Counted from the stretch's first letter, positions 34,931 to 43,548 are shown. The stretch is DNA of 64,000 nt from PALSA-505 sp963702235 (GCA_963702235.1 CAVPBZ010000007.1:186001-250000), one strand, 5' to 3'. Notes: generated from the sequence alone by a model not told the origin. Program-made: numbers and translations.

Positions 34931-35359
34931 GTGATCACTCATCTCACCCGGCCGCTGTACACAGCCAAGGCGACGGCCACCGGCGGCCGGGAGGGCCATG
35001 CGGTCTCCGATGACGGGATTCTCGACGTAGATCTGCAGCCGCCCAAGGAGATGGGCGGCCCTGGCGGCGCCACCAACCCCGAGCAGCTCTTCGCGGCCGG
35101 TTTCGCCGCGTGCTTCCAGAGCGCGCTCGGCGTCGTGGGCCGGCGTGGCGGAGTGGACACCAGCGCGTCCACGGTCGAGGCGGACGTCTCGATCGGCCCG
35201 ATCCCCGGCGGCGCCTACGGGCTCGCCGTCGCGATCCGGGTGACGATCCCGGGCGTGGATGAGGCGACGGCCCGCTCGCTCACCGAGGCCGCGCACCAGG
35301 TCTGCCCGTACTCGAACGCGACGCGGGGCAACATCGACGTCACGCTCGAGGTCGGCTGA
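34931..35359 (+). CDS. ohr: Organic hydroperoxide resistance protein (Ohr/OsmC family)
   Basis: 142 residues; thiol peroxidase that reduces organic hydroperoxides. The two catalytic Cys are in FAACFQSAL (about residue 61) and HQVCPYSNATRGN (about 125). PLYTAKATATGGREGHA is the Ohr opening. GTG 34931 follows GAGGAGC. No ohrR-type MarR gene is adjacent; the marR gene at 12318 is far away. It is followed by an aldo/keto reductase, a plausible detoxification pair. Confidence 0.93.
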   Translation: MITHLTRPLYTAKATATGGREGHAVSDDGILDVDLQPPKEMGGPGGATNPEQLFAAGFAACFQSALGVVGRRGGVDTSASTVEADVSIGPIPGGAYGLAVAIRVTIPGVDEATARSLTEAAHQVCPYSNATRGNIDVTLEVG

Positions 35360-35401
35360 CCACCGCACCGCAAAACTTCTGGCGGAGGAGAAGGAGCTGT
35401 C

Positions 35402-36235
35402 GTGACCGCGATACCAGGCATCATGCTGAACAACGGCAAGACGATCCCGCAGTTCGGCTTCGGTGTTTTCCAGATCAGGCCCGACGACACCGTCGAGGCG
35501 GTGACCACGGCCCTCCAGGCCGGCTACCGGCATATCGACACCGCCGAGATGTACCGCAACGAGAAGCAGGTCGGCGACGCCATCGCCAAGTCGGGCCTGG
35601 ACCGCGCGGACGTGTTCGTCACCAGCAAGCTCAGCAATGACGCGCACCGCCCCGACGACGCCCGCAAGGCCTTCGACGAGTCGCTGGCCGCGCTCGGCAC
35701 CGACCACGTTAACCTGTTCCTCATCCACTGGCCGCTGCCGACCAGGTACGGCGGCGACTTCGTGTCGACCTGGAAGACCCTGGAGGAGTTCTACCGGGAC
35801 GGGCGGGCCCGCTCCATCGGCGTGTCGAACTTCCAGCCGCACCACCTGCGGCGGCTGCACGAGGAGACCGAGATCCGCCCGGCGGTCAACCAGATCGAGC
35901 TGCACCCCTTCCTGACCCAGGAGGACGTGGCCGGGTTCTGCGCCGAGCACCAGATCGCCGTGGAAAGCTGGTCGCCGATCGCGCAGGGCGGCGTGCTCGA
36001 CGACCCGGAGATCGTCTCGATCGCCAGCCGGGCCGGCAAGACCCCGGCCCAGGTGGTGCTGCGCTGGCACATCGAGCGCGGCTTCATCGTCTTCCCCAAG
36101 TCGGTGACGCCCGCCCGGATCAGGGAGAACATCGACATCTTCGACTTCGAGCTGTCCGGCGAGGACGTCGAGCGCATCAGCGCGCTGAACAGGAACGAGC
36201 GCACCGGCCCCGACCCGGACAAGTTCCGCGGCTAG
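35402..36235 (+). CDS. Aldo/keto reductase (2,5-diketo-D-gluconate reductase type)
   Basis: 277-residue TIM-barrel NADPH-dependent carbonyl reductase. Signatures: GYRHIDTAEMYRNEKQVG (catalytic Asp and Tyr), VTSKLSNDAHR (Lys), FLIHWPLP (His), SIGVSNFQPHHLRRL and the cofactor motif IVFPKSVTPARIRENIDIFD. GTG 35402 follows GGAGGAGAAGGAG, a strong site. It starts 42 bp after ohr in the same direction. Likely removes aldehydes; substrate not predictable. Confidence 0.94.
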   Translation: MTAIPGIMLNNGKTIPQFGFGVFQIRPDDTVEAVTTALQAGYRHIDTAEMYRNEKQVGDAIAKSGLDRADVFVTSKLSNDAHRPDDARKAFDESLAALGTDHVNLFLIHWPLPTRYGGDFVSTWKTLEEFYRDGRARSIGVSNFQPHHLRRLHEETEIRPAVNQIELHPFLTQEDVAGFCAEHQIAVESWSPIAQGGVLDDPEIVSIASRAGKTPAQVVLRWHIERGFIVFPKSVTPARIRENIDIFDFELSGEDVERISALNRNERTGPDPDKFRG

Positions 36236-36384
36236 CTTCCGGGTCACTCCGGCCGGCCCCGGTCGTTGTCGCCTGGCACCTCGACACGGCGATCCGGGCG
36301 CGTTACGTTGCCGTCGATCGGCTCGACAGGAGGCTTCCTGTCGTCAACCCGTACTGGGAGCGGGGCGAGTTCCCGTTCGAGCTG

Positions 36385-37401
36385 GTGCCCAGGCTCGCCG
36401 GGCTGAATATCATCGGTGACACCATGGCGGGCTACGGCAGCACGCCGATGTCGGCCGTCGGCTCGGGACTGGTGGCTTACGAGCTGAGCCGCGTCGACGG
36501 CAGCATCGCGACGTTCTTCAGCGTGCACGTCGGGCTCGCGATGCAGTCGATCTACCTGCTCGGCTCGGACGAGCAGAGGCAGCGCTGGCTGCCGCCGATG
36601 GCCAGGCTGGAGAAGGTCGGGGCGTTCGCGCTCACCGAGCCCGATCACGGCTCCGACGCGGTCATCCTCGAGGCCACCGCCCGGCGCGAGGGCGCCGAGT
36701 GGGTGATCAACGGCCGCAAGCGCTGGCCCGGCAACGCCGTGTGGTGCGACGTGATCGTTGTCTTCGCCCGTGACACGGAGGACGGACAGGTCAAGGGGTT
36801 CGTGGTGGAGAAGGACAACCCCGGGTACGCCGCGTCCAAGATCGAGGGCAAGGTCTCGCTGCGGCTGGTGCAGAACGCGGACATCACGCTGGTCAACTGC
36901 CGCGTCTCCGACGATGCCCGGCTGCAGCACTGCAACTCGTTCGCCGACGTCGCCAGGGTGCTCAAGGGCACCCGCAACACCGTTGCCTGGGCGTCGGCCG
37001 GACACGGGGTCGCGGCCTACGACATCGCCCTCAACTACGCTCAGCGGCGGACCCAGTTCGGCCGGCCGATCGCGAAGAACCAGATGATCCAGTCGGTGCT
37101 CGTGGAGATGCTCGGCGAGGTCACCGCCATGCAGCTCTACTGCATCCGGCTCGGGCGGCTGATCGACGACGGCAAGATGAGCGACACGATGGCCTCCCTG
37201 GCCAAGTACTTCTGCTCGGTCAAGGCACGTCATGTCTGCCGGCTGGCGCGTGACGTCCTCGGCGGCAACGGGATCCTGCTGGATTTCCACGTGATGCGCC
37301 ACGTGTGCGACATGGAGGCACTCGTCACCTACGAGGGCACCGCGGAACTCCAGGCGCTCATCGTCGGCCGCGACATCACCGGGCAGAGCGCCTTCGCCTG
37401 A
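36385..37401 (+). CDS. Acyl-CoA dehydrogenase, N-terminus missing
   Basis: Flavin acyl-CoA dehydrogenase of the glutaryl-CoA dehydrogenase-like branch. Visible: ALTEPDHGSDA (flavin contact), RRTQFGRPIAKNQMIQ, and the catalytic Glu in LVTYEGTAELQALIVG. Family sequence is readable upstream of GTG 36385 back to about 36343 (VVNPYWERGEFPFELV), but no start codon occurs there, and the usual first 45-55 residues (opening helices) are absent in all three frames up to the aldo/keto reductase stop. The gene seems to have lost its 5' end. Confidence 0.75.
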   Translation: MPRLAGLNIIGDTMAGYGSTPMSAVGSGLVAYELSRVDGSIATFFSVHVGLAMQSIYLLGSDEQRQRWLPPMARLEKVGAFALTEPDHGSDAVILEATARREGAEWVINGRKRWPGNAVWCDVIVVFARDTEDGQVKGFVVEKDNPGYAASKIEGKVSLRLVQNADITLVNCRVSDDARLQHCNSFADVARVLKGTRNTVAWASAGHGVAAYDIALNYAQRRTQFGRPIAKNQMIQSVLVEMLGEVTAMQLYCIRLGRLIDDGKMSDTMASLAKYFCSVKARHVCRLARDVLGGNGILLDFHVMRHVCDMEALVTYEGTAELQALIVGRDITGQSAFA

Positions 37402-37475
37402 CGCGATCGCCGCACCCGCAGCCCTCGGCCGGCCCGGGCAGCCTGCGGAGCGCGCGACCCCCTGCCCCTGACCGG

Positions 37476-38065
37476 CTACCTGCGCTGCAAGCCGCGCACC
37501 TCGAACGCCAGCAGGATCTCGGAGAACCCGCGGAACAGGGCGAAGAACCCGACCCAGATCAGCAGCAGCGTGGCCCGGGCGGGGAACTCCTGCTGGGAGA
37601 CCCAGAACCCGAGCAGATTTCCAGCACGCCCGCGAGCGCGACCAGCCACCAGGCGGGGTTGATGTCCCGCGAGGAGATCGAGGTGATCAGGTCGAGGCTG
37701 CCGCGCAGGATCAGCAGCAGCCCGAACACCGCGGCCAGCGCCCAGAACGCGCCGAACGGGCTCGCGAACGACCAGAAGGCCGCGAACAGGAACACGATCG
37801 CCATCAGCACGTGCGCCCAGCGCCAGCTCGGCCGGACCGAGGCGATGAGGAGCTCGCTGATCCAGCCGCCCAGGAAGACCACGCCCATCAGCACGCCCAC
37901 GGCGACCACCGAGGTCAGCCTGAACCGCAACACGATCACCGAGATGACCAGCCACGCGATCCCGGTGATGAGGAACAGCCACCACGGCCCCGCGAGCCGG
38001 GCCAGCATCGCCTCGGCGCCGGCCCGACCGCCGCTGCCCGGCCTCGACTGGAAACGTAGGCTCAT
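37476..38065 (-). pseudogene. HdeD-family membrane protein, frame break
   Basis: Six-helix DUF308/HdeD-like protein of about 195 residues. From ATG 38065 the first five helices read in one frame (LITGIAWLVISVIVL, VGVLMGVVFLGGW, MAIVFLFAAFW and ALAAVFGLLLILRGSLDLIT) up to LVALAGVLEI. The rest (LLGFWVSQQEF, TLLLIWVGFFALFRGFSEIL) is in the next frame to the stop at 37476. One missing C near 37620 explains it. HdeD proteins are linked to acid resistance in enterobacteria; the role in actinobacteria is unknown. Confidence 0.75.
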
Positions 38066-38197
38066 GCCCTCTTCCCTTCGCGCATCGTCCCTCTACAGTC
38101 TCACCGGGCAGCGCGGATGACCATCGGGCGGCGGTCACGATCTTTCCGGCGTCATTCGTGCCGCAGGCACGCCGCCCCCGGTCCGGAACGCGGCCGG

Positions 38198-39019
38198 TCA
38201 GCCGGCCTTGGCGCTGAACACCGGGTAGTAGCCGCCGGACTGGCCGGCCGCCGTCGGGTGGTAGGACTCGCCGAGGTCGAACCAGTCCACCGAGTGCAGC
38301 CAGCTGCTGGAGTCGCAGATCTGATGGCCGGTGAACGCGGACTTGACCTCCCCGAACGTGTCGCCGTACCGGCCGGCCGCCGCCTGGATCTGGCTGTCGA
38401 GCTGGTCCGCCGCCTGGTTGAGGTCGGTCCGGTCGGTTGTGCTCAGGCCGATGCAGCCCGACGACTTCGACAGGTCGTAGAGGTCGGGGTAGTCGAGCAC
38501 GACGACCCTGGCGTTCGGGGCATGCGCGGCGATCGCGCCGAGGGCGTTGTTCAGCTCACCGGGCAACTGGTTGGCGATCTCGCTCTCGGCGGTGTGAATG
38601 GCGCTGACACATGTGCTGGTGGAGTAGATCACGCAGGTCTCCATCACGCTGGTGAACCCGACGTCGTTGCCGCCGATCGTGATCGACACCAGTGTGGTCG
38701 AGCCGCTGAGCGCGGCGACCTGGCTGCTGACCACGTCGCTCGTCGTCGCGCCCGAGCAGGCCACCGAGACGTAGGACGCCGGGTGGTTGGCGTTCGCCCA
38801 CAGGACGGAGTAGGCGTTGGCGCTGCGGTCGCAGGACCCGCTGGAGCCGTAGTAGCTCCCGGCCCCGACGCCGGAGGAGTAGGAGTCACCGAGCGCCACG
38901 TAATTGACGGCGGCCTGCGCCACCGTCGGGGCCGCGACGGCCAGGGCGGGCACGGCACAGGCGCAGGCAGTAATGGCTGTGAGCAGCAGACGGCGGCGGG
39001 AACGGGCACGTGGCGGCAC
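38198..39019 (-). CDS. Secreted SGNH/GDSL-type esterase
   Basis: 273 residues from GTG 39019, with AAGGAG at good spacing. Twin-Arg-like signal RARSRRRLLLTAITACACAV ends near AQA. Block I YVALGDSYSSGVGAG holds the nucleophile Ser, block III is ITIGGNDVGF, and the C-terminal block with the Asp and His is WFDLGESYHPTAAGQ. Paired Cys residues suggest disulfides, as in the Streptomyces extracellular lipase group. Probably acts on extracellular lipids or esters. Confidence 0.92.
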   Translation of the reverse strand: MPPRARSRRRLLLTAITACACAVPALAVAAPTVAQAAVNYVALGDSYSSGVGAGSYYGSSGSCDRSANAYSVLWANANHPASYVSVACSGATTSDVVSSQVAALSGSTTLVSITIGGNDVGFTSVMETCVIYSTSTCVSAIHTAESEIANQLPGELNNALGAIAAHAPNARVVVLDYPDLYDLSKSSGCIGLSTTDRTDLNQAADQLDSQIQAAAGRYGDTFGEVKSAFTGHQICDSSSWLHSVDWFDLGESYHPTAAGQSGGYYPVFSAKAG

Positions 39020-40286
39020 GGGCTTCTCCTTGTGGGGGAACACCAGAGAATGGGGGCCTACTAGAAAGTAAGTAACACCGCCCTGCGGGGCGGTCAATAG
39101 GCCCCCCGGGCCGCGTATTCCGGCCGGGCTGCCGGGCCGGCCCGGCGATCGCGCGGTAGAGCGCCAGGTGCCGGGCGGCCGCGGCGTCCCAGGTGTAGCG
39201 CGCGGCGAGCGCCTGCCCGGCGGCCCGCCGGGCAGGCGCCGGGCCGTCCAGGGCATCGCGCAGCCGAGCCGCGAAGGCATCCGGGCCGGCGGCGAACGCC
39301 ACGGCCTCGCCGAACACCTCCCGCAGCACCGGCAGGTCGCTGGCCACCACCGGCACGCCGGCCGCGAGCGCCTCCATCGCGGCCAGGCCGAAGCCCTCCT
39401 TACTGGACGGGAACGCGAACGCGGCGGCCGCCGCCACGAGAGGCGGCAGCTCGTCGTGGCCGACCGGGCCGAGCACGACCGGGTCGAGGCCGAGCCCGGC
39501 AGCGTGCGCCTCCCACCGGGCCCGGTACGGGCGGTAGTCGAACAGCGTGTCGCCGCCGGCCACCACCAGCCGGATATCCGGATCAGCCAGCCGCAGCCGG
39601 GCGAAGGCGTCGAGCAGCTCGATCGACCCCTTGCGCGGCTCGATCCCGCCGACCGCCAGCAGGTAACGCCCCAGCCGGCGCCGCCAGCGCTGCCGGGCCC
39701 CCGCCGCGGCCGGGCCGGCCGCGGCGGCGAACCGCTCGGCGTCCACGCCGTTCGGGATGACCTGGGCCTCGATGCTCCAGCCCGCCCGCAGCTCGGCCGC
39801 CACCGCCGCGGAGACGCATACGTGCCCGGATGGTTCCCTGATCGCCCGCTCGTGACAGCGGGCCAGTTCGGGCGTGGTGAAGTGGTCGATGTGATGCACG
39901 GTCCGCAGGCAGCGGCCGGCCGCGTTGGCGCTGATGCAGTCCTGGGCGTGCACGATGTCGTAGCCGCCGGGCCCGTCGCGGCTGGGCTCGTGACCGCCGG
40001 ACTCGTCGTCGCCGGGCCCGAACGCGGCGCGCAGCACCGCAATCGAGCGCAGCACCCGCTCACCGACCCCTTCGCCCTCGGCGTCGGGAAACGGCACGAC
40101 CCGCAGCCGGACCGCCGGATCGACCGGCCGGAAGAACCCGGTGTCGCCGCCCCGGCCGAGGCTCCAGACGGTGACCTGCTGCCCGGCCCGCGCCAGCGCC
40201 TCGGCCAGCGCGAGCGTGTGCACCACGCCGCCGCGGGGCTTGGTGGAGTAGGTCAGCAGCGCGACAGACAGCGGCCGCCCGGTCAC
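38886..40286 (-). CDS. MSMEG_0565-family glycosyltransferase
   Basis: GT4-type glycosyltransferase of the Nit1C-associated group. N-terminal VALLTYSTKPRGGVVHTLAL, then GGYDIVHAQDCISANAAG, VHHIDHFTTPELARCHERAI, VIPNGVDAERF, LAVGGIEPRKGS and SSKEGFGLAAMEALAAGVPV with the nucleotide-sugar Glu. GTG 40286 overlaps the nitrilase-like gene's stop. As read, the frame does not stop until 38886, running through a hairpin and 134 bases into the esterase gene; a one-base indel in the G6 run near 39110 would end it at a TGA near 39096, which is more likely. Acceptor unknown. Confidence 0.85.
   Translation of the reverse strand: MTGRPLSVALLTYSTKPRGGVVHTLALAEALARAGQQVTVWSLGRGGDTGFFRPVDPAVRLRVVPFPDAEGEGVGERVLRSIAVLRAAFGPGDDESGGHEPSRDGPGGYDIVHAQDCISANAAGRCLRTVHHIDHFTTPELARCHERAIREPSGHVCVSAAVAAELRAGWSIEAQVIPNGVDAERFAAAAGPAAAGARQRWRRRLGRYLLAVGGIEPRKGSIELLDAFARLRLADPDIRLVVAGGDTLFDYRPYRARWEAHAAGLGLDPVVLGPVGHDELPPLVAAAAAFAFPSSKEGFGLAAMEALAAGVPVVASDLPVLREVFGEAVAFAAGPDAFAARLRDALDGPAPARRAAGQALAARYTWDAAAARHLALYRAIAGPARQPGRNTRPGGPIDRPAGRCYLLSSRPPFSGVPPQGEARAATCPFPPPSAAHSHYCLRLCRARPGRRGPDGGAGRRQLRGAR
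39077..39094. terminator. Hairpin between glycosyltransferase and esterase genes
   Basis: ACCGCCC and GGGCGGT pair around TGCG. On the minus strand it lies where the glycosyltransferase would be expected to end and before the esterase start. A TTGACC just upstream with TACTTA 17 bases on could also be an esterase promoter spanning the hairpin. Confidence 0.5.
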
Positions 40287-41119
40287 TGTGCCTCGCCGCG
40301 GTAGGTCGCGGGCCGCCGCTCGCTCAGGTGCCGCAGCACCCGCCGGGCCCGCTCGATCTCGGCGGCCACGTCCAGCTCGGCGACCGCGAGGCCGGCCTTG
40401 GACCAGGTGCGGGCGAGGATGTTGCCGCCCGGTCCGACCACCTTGGCCTGGCCGAGGAAGCGCATGCCGCCAATGGCCCCGGTCTGGTTCGATGAGGCCA
40501 GCACGACCTGGTTCTCCGCGGCCCGGGCGCAGTCGTACAGGTCGAACAGCCGCGCCTGCCGGTCCTGGGTGACGCGGGGCGCCCGGTTGGTGATGCTGGC
40601 AGGCCACGCGGACAGGCAGGCCAGGATCTCGGCCCCGTCCAGCGCCAGGCTCCGCGCCGCCTCGGGGAACGTCTTGTCGTAGTCGATCAGCATCCCGATC
40701 CGGCCCGCCGGGGTGTCGAACGCGTCGAACCGGTCCCCGGCCCGGTACGCGGCGGCTTCCCCGGCCGGCAGGTGCACCTTGCGGTGCGCGCCGAGGATCC
40801 CGTCGCCGCTCACGCAGGCCGCCGCGTTGTACCGGTCGGCGCCGTCCGCCTCGCAGAAGCCCACGCACACCACCATGTCGGCCGCGAGCGCGGCCACCCG
40901 CTTGAGCATCGGGTCGCCGGCGCCGAGCGCGGGCGGCAGCGCCTCGGGATCGGGATGCCGCAGGTCGGTCACGTAGCCGCCGAGCGCGGCGTCCGGCAGC
41001 ACCAGTACCGCCGCCCCGGCCCGGCGCGCGTCCTCGATCAGCTTGCCGATCCGGGCCAGGTCGAACTCGAGGTCGCGGCCGAAGTGCGCGGCTGCCGCGG
41101 CGATGCGGGTGACGGGCAC
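40283..41119 (-). CDS. Nitrilase-superfamily homologue without catalytic Cys (probable pseudoenzyme)
   Basis: 278 residues from GTG 41119, three bases after the stop of the neighbouring nitrilase, and clearly its paralogue (FDTPAGR, the SAWPAS stretch and GLAV-ELDV are shared). The superfamily triad is changed: Glu is Asp in LVLPDAALGGY (D43), Lys is kept in AHRKVHLP (K114), and the nucleophile Cys is Asp in MLIDYDKTFPE (D146). Hydrolysis through a thioimidate intermediate is therefore not expected. It may be a structural partner of the active nitrilase, a binding protein, or a different kind of lyase. Part of the Nit1C-type operon. Confidence 0.88.
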   Translation of the reverse strand: MPVTRIAAAAAHFGRDLEFDLARIGKLIEDARRAGAAVLVLPDAALGGYVTDLRHPDPEALPPALGAGDPMLKRVAALAADMVVCVGFCEADGADRYNAAACVSGDGILGAHRKVHLPAGEAAAYRAGDRFDAFDTPAGRIGMLIDYDKTFPEAARSLALDGAEILACLSAWPASITNRAPRVTQDRQARLFDLYDCARAAENQVVLASSNQTGAIGGMRFLGQAKVVGPGGNILARTWSKAGLAVAELDVAAEIERARRVLRHLSERRPATYRGEAQ

Positions 41120-41121
41120 CG

Positions 41122-42003
41122 TCAGCGCCGGTCGCCGAGCGGCACCACCGGCCGGCCGCCCCAGGCCGGCCGCGGCACGGCCGCCGGCCCGTAGGTCTCC
41201 GGCCTGCGGTCCCGCAGGTGCCCCATCGACCGCCGCGCCGCCTCGATCGCGGCCGGCACGTCCAGCCCGGCCACCGCCAGCCCCGGCCCCGTGCCGGTCG
41301 CGGCCAGCACCTCGCCGCCGGGCCCGACCACCTTCGCCCGGGCCACGAACCGCAGCGACCCGAAGCAGCCGGACTGGTTGGCCGACAGCCACACGACCTG
41401 GTTCTCCAGCGCCCGCGCCTGGTCGAACAAGTCGAACCTATGGGTCCACCGGTCCTCGGCCAGGTCCGCGGCCGGGCTGGTCCGGCTGGCCGGCCACGCG
41501 GAGATGCACACCAGGATCTGCGCCCCGTCCAGCGCGAGCGCGCGCGCGGACTCGGGGAACGCCTTGTCGTAGCAGATCATCATGCCGACCCGCCCGGCCG
41601 GGGTGTCGAACGCGGCGAAGCCGCTGCCCGCCGCGTAGCTGCCGTCCTCGCTGAGTGGCTGGTGCACCTTCCGGTGCCGCCCGAGGACGCCGTCGCCGGT
41701 CACGCACACCGCGCTGTTGTAGCGCCGCCCGCCGGACTGCTCGCAGTAGCCCGCGCACACCACGATCTCGCCGGCCAGCGCGGCCAGCCGGCGGATCTCC
41801 GGGCCGTCGGGATCCAGCGCGGGCGGCCCCTCGGCCCCGCCGTCCAGGTCGGCGAGGTAACCGCCGAGGCAGGCCTCGGGCAGCGCGAGCAGCCCTGCCC
41901 CCGCCCGGCGGGCCTCCGTGATCAGCTGTGCGATCCGGGCAAAATCCTCGTCGAGATTTCTCCCGAACGGCGCTGCCGCAGCCGCCATGGTCAGCGTGCC
42001 CAT
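41122..42003 (-). CDS. Nitrilase-superfamily hydrolase of the Nit1C-type cluster
   Basis: 293-residue carbon-nitrogen hydrolase. The triad is complete: Glu in LALPEACLGGY (E43), Lys in RHRKVHQP (K112) and nucleophile Cys in MMICYDKAFPE (C144). GGAGGT lies five bases before ATG 42003. In Nit1C clusters the nitrilase is the central enzyme and is linked to nitrile and cyanide use; an amidase activity is the main alternative on sequence alone. Neighbours: fused GNAT-AIR gene upstream, inactive paralogue directly downstream. Confidence 0.9.
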   Translation of the reverse strand: MGTLTMAAAAAPFGRNLDEDFARIAQLITEARRAGAGLLALPEACLGGYLADLDGGAEGPPALDPDGPEIRRLAALAGEIVVCAGYCEQSGGRRYNSAVCVTGDGVLGRHRKVHQPLSEDGSYAAGSGFAAFDTPAGRVGMMICYDKAFPESARALALDGAQILVCISAWPASRTSPAADLAEDRWTHRFDLFDQARALENQVVWLSANQSGCFGSLRFVARAKVVGPGGEVLAATGTGPGLAVAGLDVPAAIEAARRSMGHLRDRRPETYGPAAVPRPAWGGRPVVPLGDRR

Positions 42004-42052
42004 GCGCTACCTCCGCCCGCCTTCGGCGTGCGCTGACGCCCCGCCAGCTCGC

Positions 42053-43465
42053 TCATGCTGGCCCCAGCCCGGTCACCGGGCCGCCGATCACTGGCGTCTC
42101 GTCGCCGTCCGGCCAGCGCAGCGTCACCCCGTGTCCGGTCGTCAGCTCGCCGCACTTGGCGCCGACCGCGGGCCCGGCCGGCAGCGGCGGGCCGCCCGCC
42201 GGGGCGGCGGTGAGCATCGCGAAACCGGGGAAGCAGGTCAGCCAGTCGGCCATGGCCGCCCCGGCTGGCCTCGGCACCCGCGCCACCTCGAGCACGGCGG
42301 CGCAGCCGCTGGCCTCGGCCAGCATGCCCAGCGTCCCGGCGATCCCGGCCATCGACACGTCCTTGGCCGCCGCGGGCGCCGCGGCCGCCACCGCGCCGAG
42401 CATGGCGCGCAGCTCGCCGGTGCGCCGGTGCGTCGTGGAGTCCCACTGCCTGCCGTGGTACCCGGGCCGCCAGCCGCCGCCGGTGTCGGCGGTCAGCCGG
42501 ACCCGGTGCCCCGGGCGGCCGCCGCCGCCCGGCACCGGCCGCGCCGCGCGGCCGAGCGCGGTGACCGACAGCGCGGCGGAGACGCCCAGCTGGGTGTGCC
42601 CGCCGAGCACGGGAACGCCGTAGGCCAGGCACGCGGCCCGCAGGCCGGACAGTATCTGCGCGGCCCGCGCGGCGTCCCGCGCGGCGACCGCGTCCAGCAG
42701 GCCGACCGGCTCGGCGCCCATCGCGGCCAGGTCGTTGAGGTTGGCCAGCACGCCGCACCAGCCGGCCCAGGCCGGATCCCGCTCGACCATCGAGGGCAGG
42801 ATCGCGTCGCACGCGGCCACCAGGTCACTGCCGGGCACCGGGGCGCCGTCGTCCCCGCCGAACCCGGGCGGCCGTCCGGGCAAGCCGGCCAGCAGCGGCC
42901 CGAGCGCGCTCTTGGTCGCGGCGGCCAGCGCGGCGATCCGCCCGACCGGCCAGCGCATCAGCACGTGCGGCGCGCCGGCCACCGTCACCGGCCGCACCGA
43001 TTGCCAGCCCAGCCGGCTGAACAGCGGCTCGTTGCGGGCCTGCACGGTGGCGTCGAACCGCAGCGCGCCCTCGGTCTCCGCCCGCGCGCACGCCGCGCGC
43101 ACCAGCGCCGAGCCGACGCCGGCGCGGCCGCGGGCAGCCGGGTGCACCGCCAGCCTGCTGCCCGCCCACCAGCCCAGGTCCGGCCCGTCGCCGGCCGGTC
43201 CCAGCCGGACGCCGCCGATGACCGCGCCGCTCTGGCTGTCCCTGGCCACCAGCACGATCGTGCGCGGATCGCCGTCCCGCTCGTCGGCGTCGCCGCCGCG
43301 GAACAGCCCCTGCTCGCGCACGAACACCTCGGTGCGCAGCGCCCGGTACGCGGCCACGGCGGCCGGGTCGCCGGCCTGCTCGATCCACAGCCGGGGCCGC
43401 CGCTCGATGCTGCTGCGGTCGCCGAGCAGGACGAGCACGTCGGTCTCCGTCCGCACCGCCGTCAC
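42053..43465 (-). CDS. Fused GNAT acetyltransferase and AIR-synthase-like protein (MSMEG_0567 type)
   Basis: 470 residues from GTG 43465. Residues about 15-165 are a GNAT domain of the MSMEG_0567/Sll0786 group (YRALRTEVFVREQGLF, RLAVHPAARGRAGVGSALVR, FSRLGWQSV). Residues about 170-470 are an AIR-synthase/PurM-like domain of the Sll0787 group (GDDGAPVPGSDLV, VLANLNDLAAMGAEPVGLLD, VLGGHTQLGVSAALSV, KDVSMAGIAGTLGMLAEASG). In cyanobacteria the two are separate genes; the MSMEG_0567 family naming implies fusion in mycobacteria too. The start lies in a 65-bp duplication; see the mini-ORF entry. Confidence 0.9.
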   Translation of the reverse strand: MTAVRTETDVLVLLGDRSSIERRPRLWIEQAGDPAAVAAYRALRTEVFVREQGLFRGGDADERDGDPRTIVLVARDSQSGAVIGGVRLGPAGDGPDLGWWAGSRLAVHPAARGRAGVGSALVRAACARAETEGALRFDATVQARNEPLFSRLGWQSVRPVTVAGAPHVLMRWPVGRIAALAAATKSALGPLLAGLPGRPPGFGGDDGAPVPGSDLVAACDAILPSMVERDPAWAGWCGVLANLNDLAAMGAEPVGLLDAVAARDAARAAQILSGLRAACLAYGVPVLGGHTQLGVSAALSVTALGRAARPVPGGGGRPGHRVRLTADTGGGWRPGYHGRQWDSTTHRRTGELRAMLGAVAAAAPAAAKDVSMAGIAGTLGMLAEASGCAAVLEVARVPRPAGAAMADWLTCFPGFAMLTAAPAGGPPLPAGPAVGAKCGELTTGHGVTLRWPDGDETPVIGGPVTGLGPA

Positions 43466-43548
43466 CCGCCCGCCGCCCGCAGATCGCCGAGCAGCACGTG
43501 CATGTCGGTCTCCGTCCGCACCGCTGTCACCCGCCCGCCGCCTGCAGC
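43419..43548. repeat. 65-bp tandem duplication at the radical SAM / GNAT-AIR junction
   Basis: Units 43419-43483 and 43484-43548 match at about 59 of 65 positions; both contain GTCGGTCTCCGTCCGCACCG. The unit covers the GNAT-AIR start and its first codons. Because 65 is not a multiple of three, the extra copy cannot be read through into the gene in frame. Confidence 0.9.
43462..43530 (-). CDS. 22-codon mini-ORF created by the duplication, possibly a coupling leader
   Basis: GTG 43530 overlaps the radical SAM stop (GTGA) and reads VTAVRTETDMHVLLGDLRAA then two Gly to TGA 43464-43462, which overlaps the true GTG of the GNAT-AIR gene. Its first residues equal those of that gene (VTAVRTETD). Ribosomes finishing the radical SAM gene could translate it and re-initiate downstream. 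Whether the peptide has any role is unknown. Confidence 0.4.
   Translation of the reverse strand: MTAVRTETDMHVLLGDLRAAGG

Noticed and set aside
42053..43465. GNAT-AIR synthase fusion as a novel protein
   Set aside because: The MSMEG_0567 family naming covers both halves, so the fusion is known in mycobacteria.
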